Counted from the stretch's first letter, positions 24,649-34,933 are shown. The stretch: DNA of 64,000 nucleotides from Dolosigranulum savutiense (GCF_039830095.1 NZ_CP142435.1:620001-684000), one strand, 5' to 3'. Program-made: numbers and translations. The notes: a model not told the origin generated them from the letters alone.

Positions 24649-25587
24649 TTAATACGGTAGTTCTAATTGTTTTAAGACATCTTTTGCTTCACTCGTAATA
24701 GACGTTATTACTTCAGCGACTGACTTTATTTCTGTAATCAATCCACTAATCTCTCCGGCTTGCATAGTTCCTCTTTGTCTATCCCCTTCTTTAATGGCTT
24801 TGTACAGAGATCCGTTAACTAAATTATCCAGTTCTTCCTGAGAAGCATTAGTTTGTTCCAATTCTAAATATTCTTGCAGCATTTCATTTCTAATCGCACG
24901 AACCGGATGCCCTAAAGTTCTTCCGGTTACAATAGTAGATAAATCATCTGCTTCTATAATCGCCTGTTTAAAACTATCTGGTATTGGACATTCATGAGTT
25001 GCTAAGAATACCGTTCCCATTTGAACACCACTAGCTCCTAAAGCGAGTGTTGCTACTAACCCATGGCCATCACCTATTCCACCAGCAGCTACAACAGGTA
25101 AATGAGTTGCTTTAACAATTTGTCGAACAAGTGGTAGGGTAGATAATTGCCCAATGTGTCCCCCAGCTTCTTGCCCTTCGACTATCAACCCATCTACATT
25201 TAATGCTTCCATTTTTTTAGCGTGCTTAACCGCTGCGATTACTGGCAAAATAATTGTATTATTTTCTTTAAGTTTTGGAATAAACTTTTTAGGGGATCCC
25301 GCTCCTGTAGTGACTATAGGAACATTTTCTTCCACTACCACGTCTACTAGCTCTTCTATATTCTTTTGAATTAATGTCAAATTAACAGCAAATGGCTTAT
25401 CTGTCTGCTTCTTAACTTCTTGTATTTGTTCTCTTAACTCTTCTTTATCCATCCCACCGGTTGTCAGTACACCTAATCCACCAGCATTAGATACCGCACT
25501 AACTAATGGACTACGTGATATATACTGCAGTCCCCCTTGAATGATTGGATATTTTATATTAAGTAACTCTGTAATACTAGACATCAT
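24649..25587 (-). CDS. FabK/nitronate monooxygenase-family FMN flavoprotein (copy 1)
   Basis: About 312 residues from the ATG at 25587 (AAGGAG ahead). A TIM-barrel NMO/FabK enzyme with NIKYPIIQGG, TTGAGSPKKFI, EGQEAGGHIG and VAAGGIGDGHG (FMN phosphate loop). FabK reduces enoyl-ACP in fatty-acid synthesis, while NMOs oxidise nitronates; sequence alone does not separate them well. A paralogue with the same motifs lies in the beta-oxidation cluster at 42273, and no fatty-acid synthesis genes are nearby. Confidence 0.8.
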   Translation of the reverse strand: MMSSITELLNIKYPIIQGGLQYISRSPLVSAVSNAGGLGVLTTGGMDKEELREQIQEVKKQTDKPFAVNLTLIQKNIEELVDVVVEENVPIVTTGAGSPKKFIPKLKENNTIILPVIAAVKHAKKMEALNVDGLIVEGQEAGGHIGQLSTLPLVRQIVKATHLPVVAAGGIGDGHGLVATLALGASGVQMGTVFLATHECPIPDSFKQAIIEADDLSTIVTGRTLGHPVRAIRNEMLQEYLELEQTNASQEELDNLVNGSLYKAIKEGDRQRGTMQAGEISGLITEIKSVAEVITSITSEAKDVLKQLELPY

Positions 25588-25866
25588 AACACTCCTTCTT
25601 ATAATCGTTTCCAATGACTATTAACTAAAGTATAAACATTTAAAGTGCTTTATTCAAACATTTACCGTTTTTTCGGAAAGGATTTCAAAAATGAATTCTA
25701 GAAAATCCAGGGCAGCACATCATATTATGGAAAACTCAGTTTCAAGAGGAATACTCCTTTTTAATATCTAGAAACAGATTTATTACCTACTATCATTAAA
25801 TTATTAATAACAAATAAAATTTCTCAACTATATCTATTATTTAATCAAATCACGTACAGGAATAAA

Positions 25867-26787
25867 TTATTTGATATATTCTTCTACTTTTTCAACAATT
25901 TTTTCAGTGGTTAATCCATATACTTCCCGCAAATAGGCTTCTTTACCAACTTGACCAAATTGTTCATCTACACCAATTCTCTTAACTTGCACATTTTGTT
26001 CATCCATCAATTCACATATAGCACTACCTAAACCGCCTATTTTATTATGGTTTTCAACTGTAACAATATTTTGCCCAGAAAGTAATTCTTTCAATTCTAT
26101 AGGCAGTGGTTTGATCCTAAACACATTAATTACACTAGTAGATATCCCTCTTTCTTCTAAAATTTTTACGGCTTCAAGGGCATACTGTACCATAATTCCA
26201 CTTGCAATAATTGTAGCGTCTGATCCATTTGTGATTTGGACAAACCCTTTAGAAAAATCTTCTGTCCCATTAAAAATAGGATATGGTGTTTTTCTGATAG
26301 TTCTTATATAATTAAATCCATCTGAATCTAAGGTTTCTTCCAAAATAGCTTTAAATTGAATATCATCTACAGCTTCATAAACAGTTGCTTTAGGAATAAT
26401 TCTCATTAAAGCTAATTCCTCAAATGGCATATGCGTACCACCATTCATTTCAGCCGTTACTCCTGCATCAGAACCAATAATTGTTGCATTCAATTGTGCA
26501 TACGCTAAAGAAATAAATACTTGATCATAAACTCGCCTAGATGCAAATGGCCCAAAAGTATGAATATATGGTTTAAGGCCAGTGACTGATAATCCTGCGG
26601 CTGCTCCCACCATTTGAGCTTCCATAATCCCTACATTAATATATCGTTTACCCATTTTTTTCTTCAAACTATCTGTTTTCATTGAACTAGATAAATCAGC
26701 TTCTAAAACTGCTAAGTCCTCACGTTTCTCCGCATGTTCCAACAAAAAATCTCGATAAACTTCTCTCATTTCTTTTGCTTCACGCAT
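25867..26787 (-). CDS. Transketolase, C-terminal subunit (split enzyme)
   Basis: About 306 residues covering the pyrimidine-binding and C-terminal domains (EADLSSSMKTDSLKKKMGKR, MEAQMVGAAAGLSVTGLKPY, TVENHNKIGGLGSAICEL). Its ATG overlaps the stop of the N-terminal subunit as TGATG. The pair makes one active thiamine-diphosphate enzyme that moves two-carbon units between sugar phosphates. It is the last gene of the PTS operon. Confidence 0.9.
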   Translation of the reverse strand: MREAKEMREVYRDFLLEHAEKREDLAVLEADLSSSMKTDSLKKKMGKRYINVGIMEAQMVGAAAGLSVTGLKPYIHTFGPFASRRVYDQVFISLAYAQLNATIIGSDAGVTAEMNGGTHMPFEELALMRIIPKATVYEAVDDIQFKAILEETLDSDGFNYIRTIRKTPYPIFNGTEDFSKGFVQITNGSDATIIASGIMVQYALEAVKILEERGISTSVINVFRIKPLPIELKELLSGQNIVTVENHNKIGGLGSAICELMDEQNVQVKRIGVDEQFGQVGKEAYLREVYGLTTEKIVEKVEEYIK

Positions 26788-27629
26788 CACTGATCACCAA
26801 TCTTTCTTGCCATCATTTCTTCAATTTCCTTAAATTCACCTAACATATCTTCTGATAGACGTAAGTGATGATTATTTTTTATTGTCTCAATTTCTTCAAT
26901 TCCTTGCCCCTTGATTGTATCTAAAACTATACATTTGGGTTTTTTAACATTAGACGCTTGATACATTTGAATAGTTTGTAATATTTTCATTGTATCTGCT
27001 CCATCTATTGTAGTTGCCTCCCAACCAAATGCCTTAAACTTATCTTCAATTACAAACTGTTTACAAATTTCTTCTGTTGGTCCATCTAGTTGTTTTTTAT
27101 TATCATCTACAAAAACAATTAGCTTATCTAACTGATAGTGAGCAGCAAATTGAATAGCTTCCCAACATTGTCCCTCATTCAATTCACCATCTCCAACTAT
27201 GGTATAAGTGAAGTAATCTAAATTTTGAATCTCTTTACCATGTGCTATACCTGTCGCTACACTGATACCCTGTCCCAAAGATCCGGTTGTCATATCTACC
27301 CCCGGGGTTAAATTACGATCAGGATGTGATGGTAAGCTAGTGCCATTCTGATTTAATGACATTAATATTTCTTTACCAAAAAAGTCTTTCAAATACAATG
27401 CACTATATAGAGCTGGACCTCCATGTCCTTTAGATAAAACAAAATGATCTCTATCAATTTTATCAAAATTCTCAGGAGATATATCCATTACTGCTCCGTA
27501 TAGAACAGCTAAAACTTCTACAATTGATAAACTTCCTCCATAGTGACCAAATCCTAAATTATTTAGCATCGATAATGTATTATATCTTATTTTGTCAGCA
27601 AACAAATCTATCGAATCTATTTTATGCAT
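26787..27629 (-). CDS. Transketolase, N-terminal subunit (split enzyme)
   Basis: 280 residues forming the diphosphate-binding half. The ThDP motif is GDGELNEGQCWEA followed by FVDDNKK, with SKGHGGPALY and GSLGQGISVATG ahead. It lies five bases after the PTS IIC gene. This PTS IIC/IIB, BglG regulator and split transketolase order is known from streptococci (for example pneumococcus), and implies that the imported sugar acid or pentose phosphate enters the pentose phosphate pathway. Confidence 0.92.
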   Translation of the reverse strand: MHKIDSIDLFADKIRYNTLSMLNNLGFGHYGGSLSIVEVLAVLYGAVMDISPENFDKIDRDHFVLSKGHGGPALYSALYLKDFFGKEILMSLNQNGTSLPSHPDRNLTPGVDMTTGSLGQGISVATGIAHGKEIQNLDYFTYTIVGDGELNEGQCWEAIQFAAHYQLDKLIVFVDDNKKQLDGPTEEICKQFVIEDKFKAFGWEATTIDGADTMKILQTIQMYQASNVKKPKCIVLDTIKGQGIEEIETIKNNHHLRLSEDMLGEFKEIEEMMARKIGDQ

Positions 27630-27634
27630 TCTAT

Positions 27635-28993
27635 TTACATTCCTTTCTCAGACTCTTTAGTAAATACTGACAGTCCAATCATAATAGCTAGCACAACTAA
27701 AATTCCAATAGCTACTAAAGTGGTTCCACCATTATCTGCCAGTACTCCTAAGAAAATCCCACTGACTCCAAAATCTGCATCAGAAAATGTTGATCCAGCA
27801 AAACCTAAATTTCCTAAAACTGGCATTAAAAATACCGGAAGGAAACTAATCAAAATACCTTGCAAAAAGGCTCCAATTGTCGCTCCTTTAACTCCACCAG
27901 AAGCATTTCCTATTACTCCCGCTGTTGCACCCACAAAGAAATGTGGAACAACTCCTGGAAGAATAACCACAGTACCAGTGAATATCATAATTACCATACT
28001 AAGTAATCCACCAATAAAACTTGAAATAAAGCCTATTAATACTGCATTAGGTGCGTAAGTAAATACAATCGGACAATCTAAGGCTGGTTTTGAATTTGGT
28101 ACTAATTTCTCAGAAATCCCCTTAAATGCTGGCACAATTTCTGACAGAACTAATCGAACACCAGCCAAAATAACAAATACTCCAGCTGCAAACAATCCTG
28201 CTAATTTTAGTGCAAATACAATCCCATTTGTTCCATCACTTAAGCTAGTTGTAATAAACTCATTTCCGGCAAAAATTGCAACAATCAGGTAAATAATCGC
28301 CATTGAAATCGTAATACTGACTGTGCTATCACGTAAAAATGATAAACTCTTCGGAAATTTAATATCTTCAGTAGATTTTGCATCTTCGCCACCCACTAGT
28401 TGTCCTACAAATCCACTTAACCAGTAACTTAGTGCACTAAAGTGACCTAGCGCAATGTTATTATTCCCGGTTAACTGGACCATATATTTTTGAACAATTG
28501 CAGGTGAAAGTGTCATAATAATTCCTAATGCTAGTCCTCCAAAGAGAATTAATCCGATAGAATTAAAGCCTGCTACTGACAAAATTACTGCAACCATACA
28601 GGCCATATATAGTGTATGATGACCCGTTAGAAAAATATACTTAAATTTAGTAAATCGAGCAATTAAAATATTAGCAATCATCCCTGTTAACATAATTAAA
28701 GCAGTACTTGTTCCATAAGTAGTTAACGCTACTGCAACAATTGCTTCATTATTAGGTACTACTCCTTGTAAGTTAAATGCTTCCTCAAACATAGTTCCAA
28801 ATGGTTCTAATGAAGAAACAACCATATCAGCTCCACCACTTAGCACAATAAATCCTACAAATGTTTTAATTCCACCTTTGACTGTATCGGGTAGTGATTT
28901 TTTTTGTAAAATCAAGCCTAATATAGCAATTGATGCCACCAATATAGATGGCTCTTTAACGACATCAATGATAAAATCTAAAATACCTTTCAT
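27635..28993 (-). CDS. PTS transporter subunit IIC, ascorbate (UlaA/SgaT) family
   Basis: 452 residues with about eleven membrane segments. The family pattern includes GGIKTFVGFIVLSGGADMVV near the N-terminus, LTGHHTLYMACM, and GVVPHFFVGATAGVIGNASG. UlaA moves L-ascorbate while its IIB and IIA partners phosphorylate it. Here the neighbours are transketolase halves instead of ulaDEFG enzymes, so the substrate may be a different sugar; ascorbate is a family name only. Confidence 0.9.
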   Translation of the reverse strand: MKGILDFIIDVVKEPSILVASIAILGLILQKKSLPDTVKGGIKTFVGFIVLSGGADMVVSSLEPFGTMFEEAFNLQGVVPNNEAIVAVALTTYGTSTALIMLTGMIANILIARFTKFKYIFLTGHHTLYMACMVAVILSVAGFNSIGLILFGGLALGIIMTLSPAIVQKYMVQLTGNNNIALGHFSALSYWLSGFVGQLVGGEDAKSTEDIKFPKSLSFLRDSTVSITISMAIIYLIVAIFAGNEFITTSLSDGTNGIVFALKLAGLFAAGVFVILAGVRLVLSEIVPAFKGISEKLVPNSKPALDCPIVFTYAPNAVLIGFISSFIGGLLSMVIMIFTGTVVILPGVVPHFFVGATAGVIGNASGGVKGATIGAFLQGILISFLPVFLMPVLGNLGFAGSTFSDADFGVSGIFLGVLADNGGTTLVAIGILVVLAIMIGLSVFTKESEKGM

Positions 28994-29012
28994 TGTATAT
29001 CACTCCTTGTTT

Positions 29013-29303
29013 TTATATTAAATTTTTCTCTCTGCAGAGCTCAGTAATTGCTTCTCTCAATTCATCCATGTCAATAATACTTTGCAGTACTCTTACATCT
29101 CCTAGATGTTTAGCTGAATCTTCTAAGTCCCTTCCTACAAACCATACATCAGCATCATTTGAAGTAGCACTCCCCATATCATAGTGTTCTACTTCAACCT
29201 TATTCATATCCACCTCTAATTCCTTAAGAATTGATTCTATATTCATTTGCACCATAAAACTTGATCCCAAACCTGATCCACATACTGCACCTATTTTTAA
29301 CAT
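29013..29303 (-). CDS. PTS transporter subunit IIB, ascorbate (SgaB/UlaB) family
   Basis: 96 residues with the phospho-Cys loop at the N-terminus (KIGAVCGSGLGSSFMVQMN, Cys9). It accepts phosphate from an IIA domain and passes it to the sugar at IIC. No separate IIA gene occurs in the operon. The regulator encoded just upstream carries an EIIA domain that may serve. Confidence 0.92.
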   Translation of the reverse strand: MLKIGAVCGSGLGSSFMVQMNIESILKELEVDMNKVEVEHYDMGSATSNDADVWFVGRDLEDSAKHLGDVRVLQSIIDMDELREAITELCREKNLI

Positions 29304-29306
29304 TTC

Positions 29307-31352
29307 CTATTCCTCCTCGTTTAATATGTCTTCAATATCAACAAATTTATTTGATTGCTTTATTTGTTCAACCATCTCATTATCTCTAAGAATTCTTGTT
29401 AAATGTGATAATGCTTTTAAATGACTTTTATTGTCTACTGCGGCAATACATATCATCACTTCAATTGGATGATTTTTATCATTAGCTAAATAAACAGGTT
29501 CCTTCAACACTAGCATAGACATCCCTATTTCATTTACACCATCTTCTGGTCTAGCATGAGGTATAGCTACTCCTTTTCCTAAGTCAATAAATGGACCAAA
29601 CTCCTCAACTTTATTCACCATTGCAGGAATATAATTATCATCTATAATAGATTTTTCTTGTAATGGCTTAGCTGATAATGCAATTGCCTCCTTCCAATTT
29701 AAATTTTGATCCGTTACTTGATAAGTTTCTTCAGTTATTAATTCTTTTAACAATGGACTTACCACCTTTTTATAATTTTTTTCTGTATTTAGATATTGAG
29801 AAATCAAAAATTTTAAATCCTTTTCGTTATTAATATCTGCATGTTTTTCAATAATTATCATTAATTCTTCAACATCTCTAGAGTATCGATCAGCTCTTGG
29901 AAACTCTTTTTTAACCATATAAAATAATTCATTCTTCTCATGCTCATTCATTAAAACCGGCACTGTATAGGTTGGTTTACTTGTTCTAACCTTCACTGTA
30001 GAAAAAACTAAATCATACTCTAAAAACCCCACACTATTTATATCTTCATGTCTATGAATATCTAAAAATATAATATTAGGAAAAAGTTTTTTTAATTCAT
30101 CTTGTACTACAAGCGATGAACTGACTCCATTTGGGCATATTAACAATGCTTTTATTTTTGTTTCTTGTTTTTGGATATCTTTAATAAAACCTCCAAAATG
30201 AATAACAAAATAACAAATTTCACTATCCGGAATAGGGTAGTCAATTAATCGCTGCAACGGTTTTAATGCTACTTTCACAATATCAAATAGCGATTGATAT
30301 TCATCTTTAACAACAGAAGTATACGTATTTACTGTAAACATCTTATTTTTCAGCCGATAATAAGCAGGTACCAAATGTTGAAACAAACCTTCAATAAGTC
30401 TTTCCCGATTATTAAATTCTACCAATGATAGCTTTTCCATTCTTTGTACAATATCAATTGTAAGTTGTTGAAAAAATTCATTACGAGTATCCAATATATT
30501 TCCTTCAAAACATCCCATTAAGATATTTTGGAAATATATACCTATACTAGTCGCGACAATATTCTCTAATCCAAACTTACTTGATAAAAAGATACAAATA
30601 TTTTTAACTAAATTATCCATCATATCAGAATTATACGTTTCTAAATTCAATACAGGGATACTGTGATATTTAAATCTAATAGAAAGCATCAAAATTAATG
30701 TTACACATTCATTTAATCTGTCATCTAATGTAATTAAATTATGATTTTTTACAAACTTTAAAATTAGTTGTTGTAAAGCATCACTTTCATTTTTATGCCC
30801 CCATTGATTAAACAGATACGTTGTTGACCATTCTCCATTAGATTGTGACTGCATTTTACTTATAAATTTTTGTGCTAATCTATATTTATCAATTTCATCA
30901 CCAACTAAGTGATAACCTTTGGAACGTGTATATTCAAATTTTACCTTGTTATCTAAACACTCCTTCCTTAGCTTTTTTATATCATTAAGTGTCGTATTTT
31001 TGCTTACATTTAAAAAATCCTGTAAATGATGATTCGAAATAAATTCCTGTCGACAAAATATAAATAAATATACTAAAATTAATCTTTCTTCTTGGGAAAG
31101 AATTATTTGATGGCTTCGGAACAAATCAAGCACTTCATCCTTATTTTCCCTAAGTATATTTGGAACTGAATATTGACCATTGTCTTCTACAATACAATTT
31201 AAATCCTTCTTATCTAGAACCTTGTTAATAAGATTTATATTATTTTGGATTGATTCTCTATCTAGTTTTGTCTCTACTTCTAACTCAAATAATGAAATCG
31301 TTGAATATTTTAAAATGGTCATCAATATCCCTATCGTCCAATTATCAATCAT
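29307..31352 (-). CDS. BglG-family transcriptional regulator with PRD, EIIB and EIIA domains
   Basis: 681 residues from the ATG at 31352 (AGGAGG ahead). Domain order is N-terminal HTH segments (about 10-170), two PRD domains (about 180-400), an EIIB-Gat-like domain with LLICPNGVSSSLVVQDEL, and a C-terminal EIIA type-2 domain with the active His in GVAIPHARPE. Such regulators are activated or inhibited by PTS phosphorylation. The EIIA domain could also supply phosphate to the IIB next door. It heads the PTS/transketolase operon, four bases from IIB, and is highly AT-rich. Confidence 0.9.
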   Translation of the reverse strand: MIDNWTIGILMTILKYSTISLFELEVETKLDRESIQNNINLINKVLDKKDLNCIVEDNGQYSVPNILRENKDEVLDLFRSHQIILSQEERLILVYLFIFCRQEFISNHHLQDFLNVSKNTTLNDIKKLRKECLDNKVKFEYTRSKGYHLVGDEIDKYRLAQKFISKMQSQSNGEWSTTYLFNQWGHKNESDALQQLILKFVKNHNLITLDDRLNECVTLILMLSIRFKYHSIPVLNLETYNSDMMDNLVKNICIFLSSKFGLENIVATSIGIYFQNILMGCFEGNILDTRNEFFQQLTIDIVQRMEKLSLVEFNNRERLIEGLFQHLVPAYYRLKNKMFTVNTYTSVVKDEYQSLFDIVKVALKPLQRLIDYPIPDSEICYFVIHFGGFIKDIQKQETKIKALLICPNGVSSSLVVQDELKKLFPNIIFLDIHRHEDINSVGFLEYDLVFSTVKVRTSKPTYTVPVLMNEHEKNELFYMVKKEFPRADRYSRDVEELMIIIEKHADINNEKDLKFLISQYLNTEKNYKKVVSPLLKELITEETYQVTDQNLNWKEAIALSAKPLQEKSIIDDNYIPAMVNKVEEFGPFIDLGKGVAIPHARPEDGVNEIGMSMLVLKEPVYLANDKNHPIEVMICIAAVDNKSHLKALSHLTRILRDNEMVEQIKQSNKFVDIEDILNEEE

Positions 31353-31474
31353 TTCATCCCTCCTAATTACATTGTAAGCGCAAGCAGTAAAATACTCAAT
31401 AATTTTTGAGCACAAGCTAACTATTCAAAGTAACCAGTCTATTGTGCTAAAAAATTAACTACAATTTAATATTA

Positions 31475-31519
31475 AAACTCACACTAAAACTAGTTGGTTA
31501 CTAGTTTTAGTGCGAGTTT
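31475..31519. terminator. Long-stem terminator after rbsB
   Basis: Arms AAACTCACACTAAAACTAG (31475-31493) and CTAGTTTTAGTGCGAGTTT (31501-31519) pair with a single mismatch around a 7-base loop. It ends the rbs operon on the minus strand. A smaller hairpin, AGCACAA (31409-31415) with TTGTGCT (31442-31448), lies closer to the BglG gene. Confidence 0.85.
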
Positions 31520-31551
31520 ATCTTGGGAATATCTAGTTTGTTAACACAGTA

Positions 31552-32478
31552 CTACTTAATTAATTCCAAAGGTGAATCAATTTGTTCTTCAATTGCTTCA
31601 CCACTGAAGAATTTGTAGACTGTTTCGACAGCAATTTTACCCATATCATATGGTTTTTGGGCAACTGTTCCACTTAATTGACCTTTTTCAACAGCACTTA
31701 CTGCATCTTCATTGCCGTCAAAACCTACTACAACAATATCTTTCCCAGCAGATTCAATAGCTTCTAGTGCGCCTAATGCCATCTCATCGTTCTGAGCAAA
31801 TACAGCCTGAATCTCTGAATGAGATTGTAACATATCTTCCATGACAGATAATCCTTCTGCCCGGTTAAAGTTTGCTGATTGACTATCAAGTACATTCAGT
31901 TTTTCATTAGCAATATTTTCGAACCCTTCTCCACGTTCATTTGCAGCAGATGTTCCAGGAACACCTTCTAATTGTACAACATTCGCACCTTCTCCTAATA
32001 ATTCAACAATATATTCAGCAGCCATTTCTCCCCCATCAACATTATTTGAAGCAATATAGGATAAAATACTCCCACCATCTGTAGATCTATCAATTGTAAT
32101 AACCGGAATTTGAGCTGCATTAGCAGCTTCAACTGCTGATTGAATAGCAGATGAATCAACTGGATTGATTAGTAGAATATCCACATTTTGTTGAATTAGA
32201 TCATCAATATCATTACTCTGTGTAGCAGAATCATCTTGTGCGTCTAATACTTGAACTTGACTACCATTAGCTTCTGCTGTTTCAACAACACCATCACGTA
32301 ATGCTCCAAAGAATGGATTATTTAAAGTAGACACTGACAATCCAATCGTAATATCTCCAGCTTGTTTTTCTTCAACTGGTTCATCAACACTTACTTCTCC
32401 ACCCCCTGTATCTAATCCACCACATCCTACTAGTACAAATGCAATTAATACTATTAATAAACTGTATATTTTTTTCAT
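31552..32478 (-). CDS. rbsB: Ribose ABC transporter substrate-binding lipoprotein
   Basis: 308 residues with a lipoprotein signal (LIAFVLVGCGG) and a periplasmic-binding type-1 fold (IGLSVSTLNNPFFGALRDGV, then LLINPVDSSAIQSAVEAA and AQNDEMALGALEAI). It captures ribose at the outer membrane face and delivers it to RbsAC. It is the last gene of the rbsRKDACB operon. Confidence 0.93.
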   Translation of the reverse strand: MKKIYSLLIVLIAFVLVGCGGLDTGGGEVSVDEPVEEKQAGDITIGLSVSTLNNPFFGALRDGVVETAEANGSQVQVLDAQDDSATQSNDIDDLIQQNVDILLINPVDSSAIQSAVEAANAAQIPVITIDRSTDGGSILSYIASNNVDGGEMAAEYIVELLGEGANVVQLEGVPGTSAANERGEGFENIANEKLNVLDSQSANFNRAEGLSVMEDMLQSHSEIQAVFAQNDEMALGALEAIESAGKDIVVVGFDGNEDAVSAVEKGQLSGTVAQKPYDMGKIAVETVYKFFSGEAIEEQIDSPLELIK

Positions 32479-32495
32479 TCTTCTATTCTCCTTTT

Positions 32496-33437
32496 TTAGT
32501 TTTCTTGTCCACGATCTACAAAGACGGCAATTAAGATTACAATCCCTCGTACAACTTGCTGGTAGAAACTTGATACTCCCAAAATATTTAACCCATTATT
32601 AAGTGTCCCAATAATTAAGGCGCCAATTAACGTTCCAAATATTCTTCCTTTTCCGCCTGATAAACTAGTTCCTCCAATAACAACTGCTGCAATAGCGTCT
32701 AATTCATATGAAGTACCTGCTGTTGGCTGAGCTGAATTTAATCTTGAAACTAAGATTAAACCTGCAAGAGAGGACATCATCCCAGAAATAGTGTATACCC
32801 AAAGTTTAATTCTATCTGTTTTAATACCCGCAATATGTGCAGCTTCTTCATTTCCTCCTATTGCAAAAACTTTTCTTCCGAATGTCATTTTATGCAAGAG
32901 TGCATACAAAATAGCAAATACAAGCAACATGACAATAACTGGAATAGGAACTCCAAAATAACTTCCTCGGCCTAAAATTTGAAGTGATAATCCCGGATCG
33001 AAATTAGATACTGGATTCCCACCAGTATAAACAAGTGTCAAGCCACGATAAATAGTCATTGTTGCTAACGTGGCAATAAATGGTGCTACATTCCCTTTCG
33101 TGATAAAGAATCCATTTGCAAATCCCATAACTCCACCAATTAATAATCCAAATATAATCGCTAATGAAGAAGGGATTCCACTAGCTATCATACCTGCTGT
33201 TAAAGCACTGCTTAGTGCCAAGATTGATCCAACTGATAAATCAATACCGGACGTAATAATTACAAATGTCATCCCAAAAGCAAGTAATGCATTTATACTA
33301 ACTTGACGTAGTAAATTAAACAAATTGGATAATCTAATAAAGCTTGGATTTAAAGCTGTAACAAAAAGCACAAGTACAATAAGTGCAATGACTGGTCCCA
33401 GCTTTCTAAAGTCTATTTTCTTCAATGCTTTACTCAT
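32496..33437 (-). CDS. rbsC: Ribose ABC transporter permease
   Basis: 313 residues with about eight to ten membrane segments and the family motif AIGGNEEAAHIAGIKTDRIK (cytoplasmic coupling loop). GIDLSVGSILALSSALTAGM is also typical of RbsC/XylH/AraH. It starts right after rbsA and completes the importer. Confidence 0.94.
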   Translation of the reverse strand: MSKALKKIDFRKLGPVIALIVLVLFVTALNPSFIRLSNLFNLLRQVSINALLAFGMTFVIITSGIDLSVGSILALSSALTAGMIASGIPSSLAIIFGLLIGGVMGFANGFFITKGNVAPFIATLATMTIYRGLTLVYTGGNPVSNFDPGLSLQILGRGSYFGVPIPVIVMLLVFAILYALLHKMTFGRKVFAIGGNEEAAHIAGIKTDRIKLWVYTISGMMSSLAGLILVSRLNSAQPTAGTSYELDAIAAVVIGGTSLSGGKGRIFGTLIGALIIGTLNNGLNILGVSSFYQQVVRGIVILIAVFVDRGQEN

Positions 33438-34916
33438 TTATTTTCCTCCTGTAGCTAATGTCATAATTTTTTCTTCGTTAATATCTGTTCCTTCAACTAT
33501 TCCTGCAATACTTCCTTCATGAACTACGCACACTCGATTACTAATATTTATTACTTCCGGTAAATCACTAGAAATCATAATAATACCTACACCACGTTCA
33601 GTTAATTCATTCATTAAATTATATATTTCACGTTTTGCTCCTACATCAACACCTCGCGTTGGTTCATCTAAAATAAGAATTCGCGTCCCTGAACCGATCC
33701 ATTTAGCAAATACAACTTTTTGTTGATTACCGCCTGAAAGAGATTTAACAGGTAAGTAACGGCTTTCTGTCTTAACAGTTAAACGCTTAATTAATAAATC
33801 AACAAAATCCTCTTCTTCTCTTGTATTTATCCAACCATACTTTGAAAATTCCCCTAATGAAGTAAGTGCGATATTGTCTTTTACTGAAAAATCAAGAACT
33901 AAACCTTCTTCTTTTCTATTTTCCGTTAAAAATCCAATACCATAACTTTTAGCATTAGTTGGCGATGCCAAATTTACTTTTTCTCCTTCTAAATAAAAAT
34001 TACCATCTTGAACAGTATCCATTCCAAAAATAGCTCTAGCTATTTCTGTCCTGCCTGCCCCCATTAATCCTGAAAACCCTAATATTTCTCCTGAATGTAA
34101 TTTGAAGGAAATATCTTTTATTTTATCTGTAGAAATATTGTCTAACTCAAGTAAAACATCATCCGTTCGATTATCTTGACTTGGATAAAAATCATCAATA
34201 TCTCTACCCACCATTTGCTTAACAATTTCTTTCTCACTAGTATTCTCAATTAAATTAGTTTCTATAGATAATCCATCTCGCATGACAGTTACTCTATCAC
34301 ATATTTCAAAAATTTCTTCCATACGATGTGATATATACACAATTGAAACGCCACTAGTTTTTAGTTTTCTTATAATCCGAAATAATACTTTTATTTCACT
34401 ATCAGTTAATGCTGCTGTTGGCTCATCCATAATAATAACTTCTGCATTATTCATTAATGTTTTAGCAATTTCAATTAACTGTTGTTCTCCAACACTCAAA
34501 GCTTTCATGGTCTTATCTAAAGGAATATTTACTTCAAGTTCACTTAGAATATTACTAGCTTTCTTTTTCATTTTTGCCATGTTGAGCCAAGAAAATTTTG
34601 ATGTTAATTCCTTGCCCATGAACATATTATCGATAACCTTCATTTCTGGCCAAGTAATCATCTCCTGATGAATAAAGCTAACACCATTATTTTCTGCTTC
34701 TTTTGGATTATCATAAATAATTTCAGACCCATTTATCTTAATTAGACCACTATCTTTTTCATGCAATCCAGTTAAGATATTCATCAATGTTGATTTACCT
34801 GCACCATTCTCTCCCATTAAAGCATGAACTTCGCCTTCTTTTAGTTCAAAACTCACACCTTTTAATACCTCATTAGAACCAAAACTTTTTTCAATATGTG
34901 TCATTTCGATATTCAT
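33438..34916 (-). CDS. rbsA: Ribose ABC transporter ATPase with two nucleotide-binding domains
   Basis: 492 residues with two ABC domains. The first has Walker A GENGAGKSTL, signature LSVGEQQLIE and Walker B VIIMDEPTAAL. The second has a degenerate Walker A (GLMGAGRTEI), signature LSGGNQQKV and Walker B ILILDEPTRGVD. This pattern is normal for RbsA/MglA. It energises ribose uptake. Confidence 0.95.
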   Translation of the reverse strand: MNIEMTHIEKSFGSNEVLKGVSFELKEGEVHALMGENGAGKSTLMNILTGLHEKDSGLIKINGSEIIYDNPKEAENNGVSFIHQEMITWPEMKVIDNMFMGKELTSKFSWLNMAKMKKKASNILSELEVNIPLDKTMKALSVGEQQLIEIAKTLMNNAEVIIMDEPTAALTDSEIKVLFRIIRKLKTSGVSIVYISHRMEEIFEICDRVTVMRDGLSIETNLIENTSEKEIVKQMVGRDIDDFYPSQDNRTDDVLLELDNISTDKIKDISFKLHSGEILGFSGLMGAGRTEIARAIFGMDTVQDGNFYLEGEKVNLASPTNAKSYGIGFLTENRKEEGLVLDFSVKDNIALTSLGEFSKYGWINTREEEDFVDLLIKRLTVKTESRYLPVKSLSGGNQQKVVFAKWIGSGTRILILDEPTRGVDVGAKREIYNLMNELTERGVGIIMISSDLPEVINISNRVCVVHEGSIAGIVEGTDINEEKIMTLATGGK

Positions 34917-34933
34917 TACTTCACCTCCCCTGA

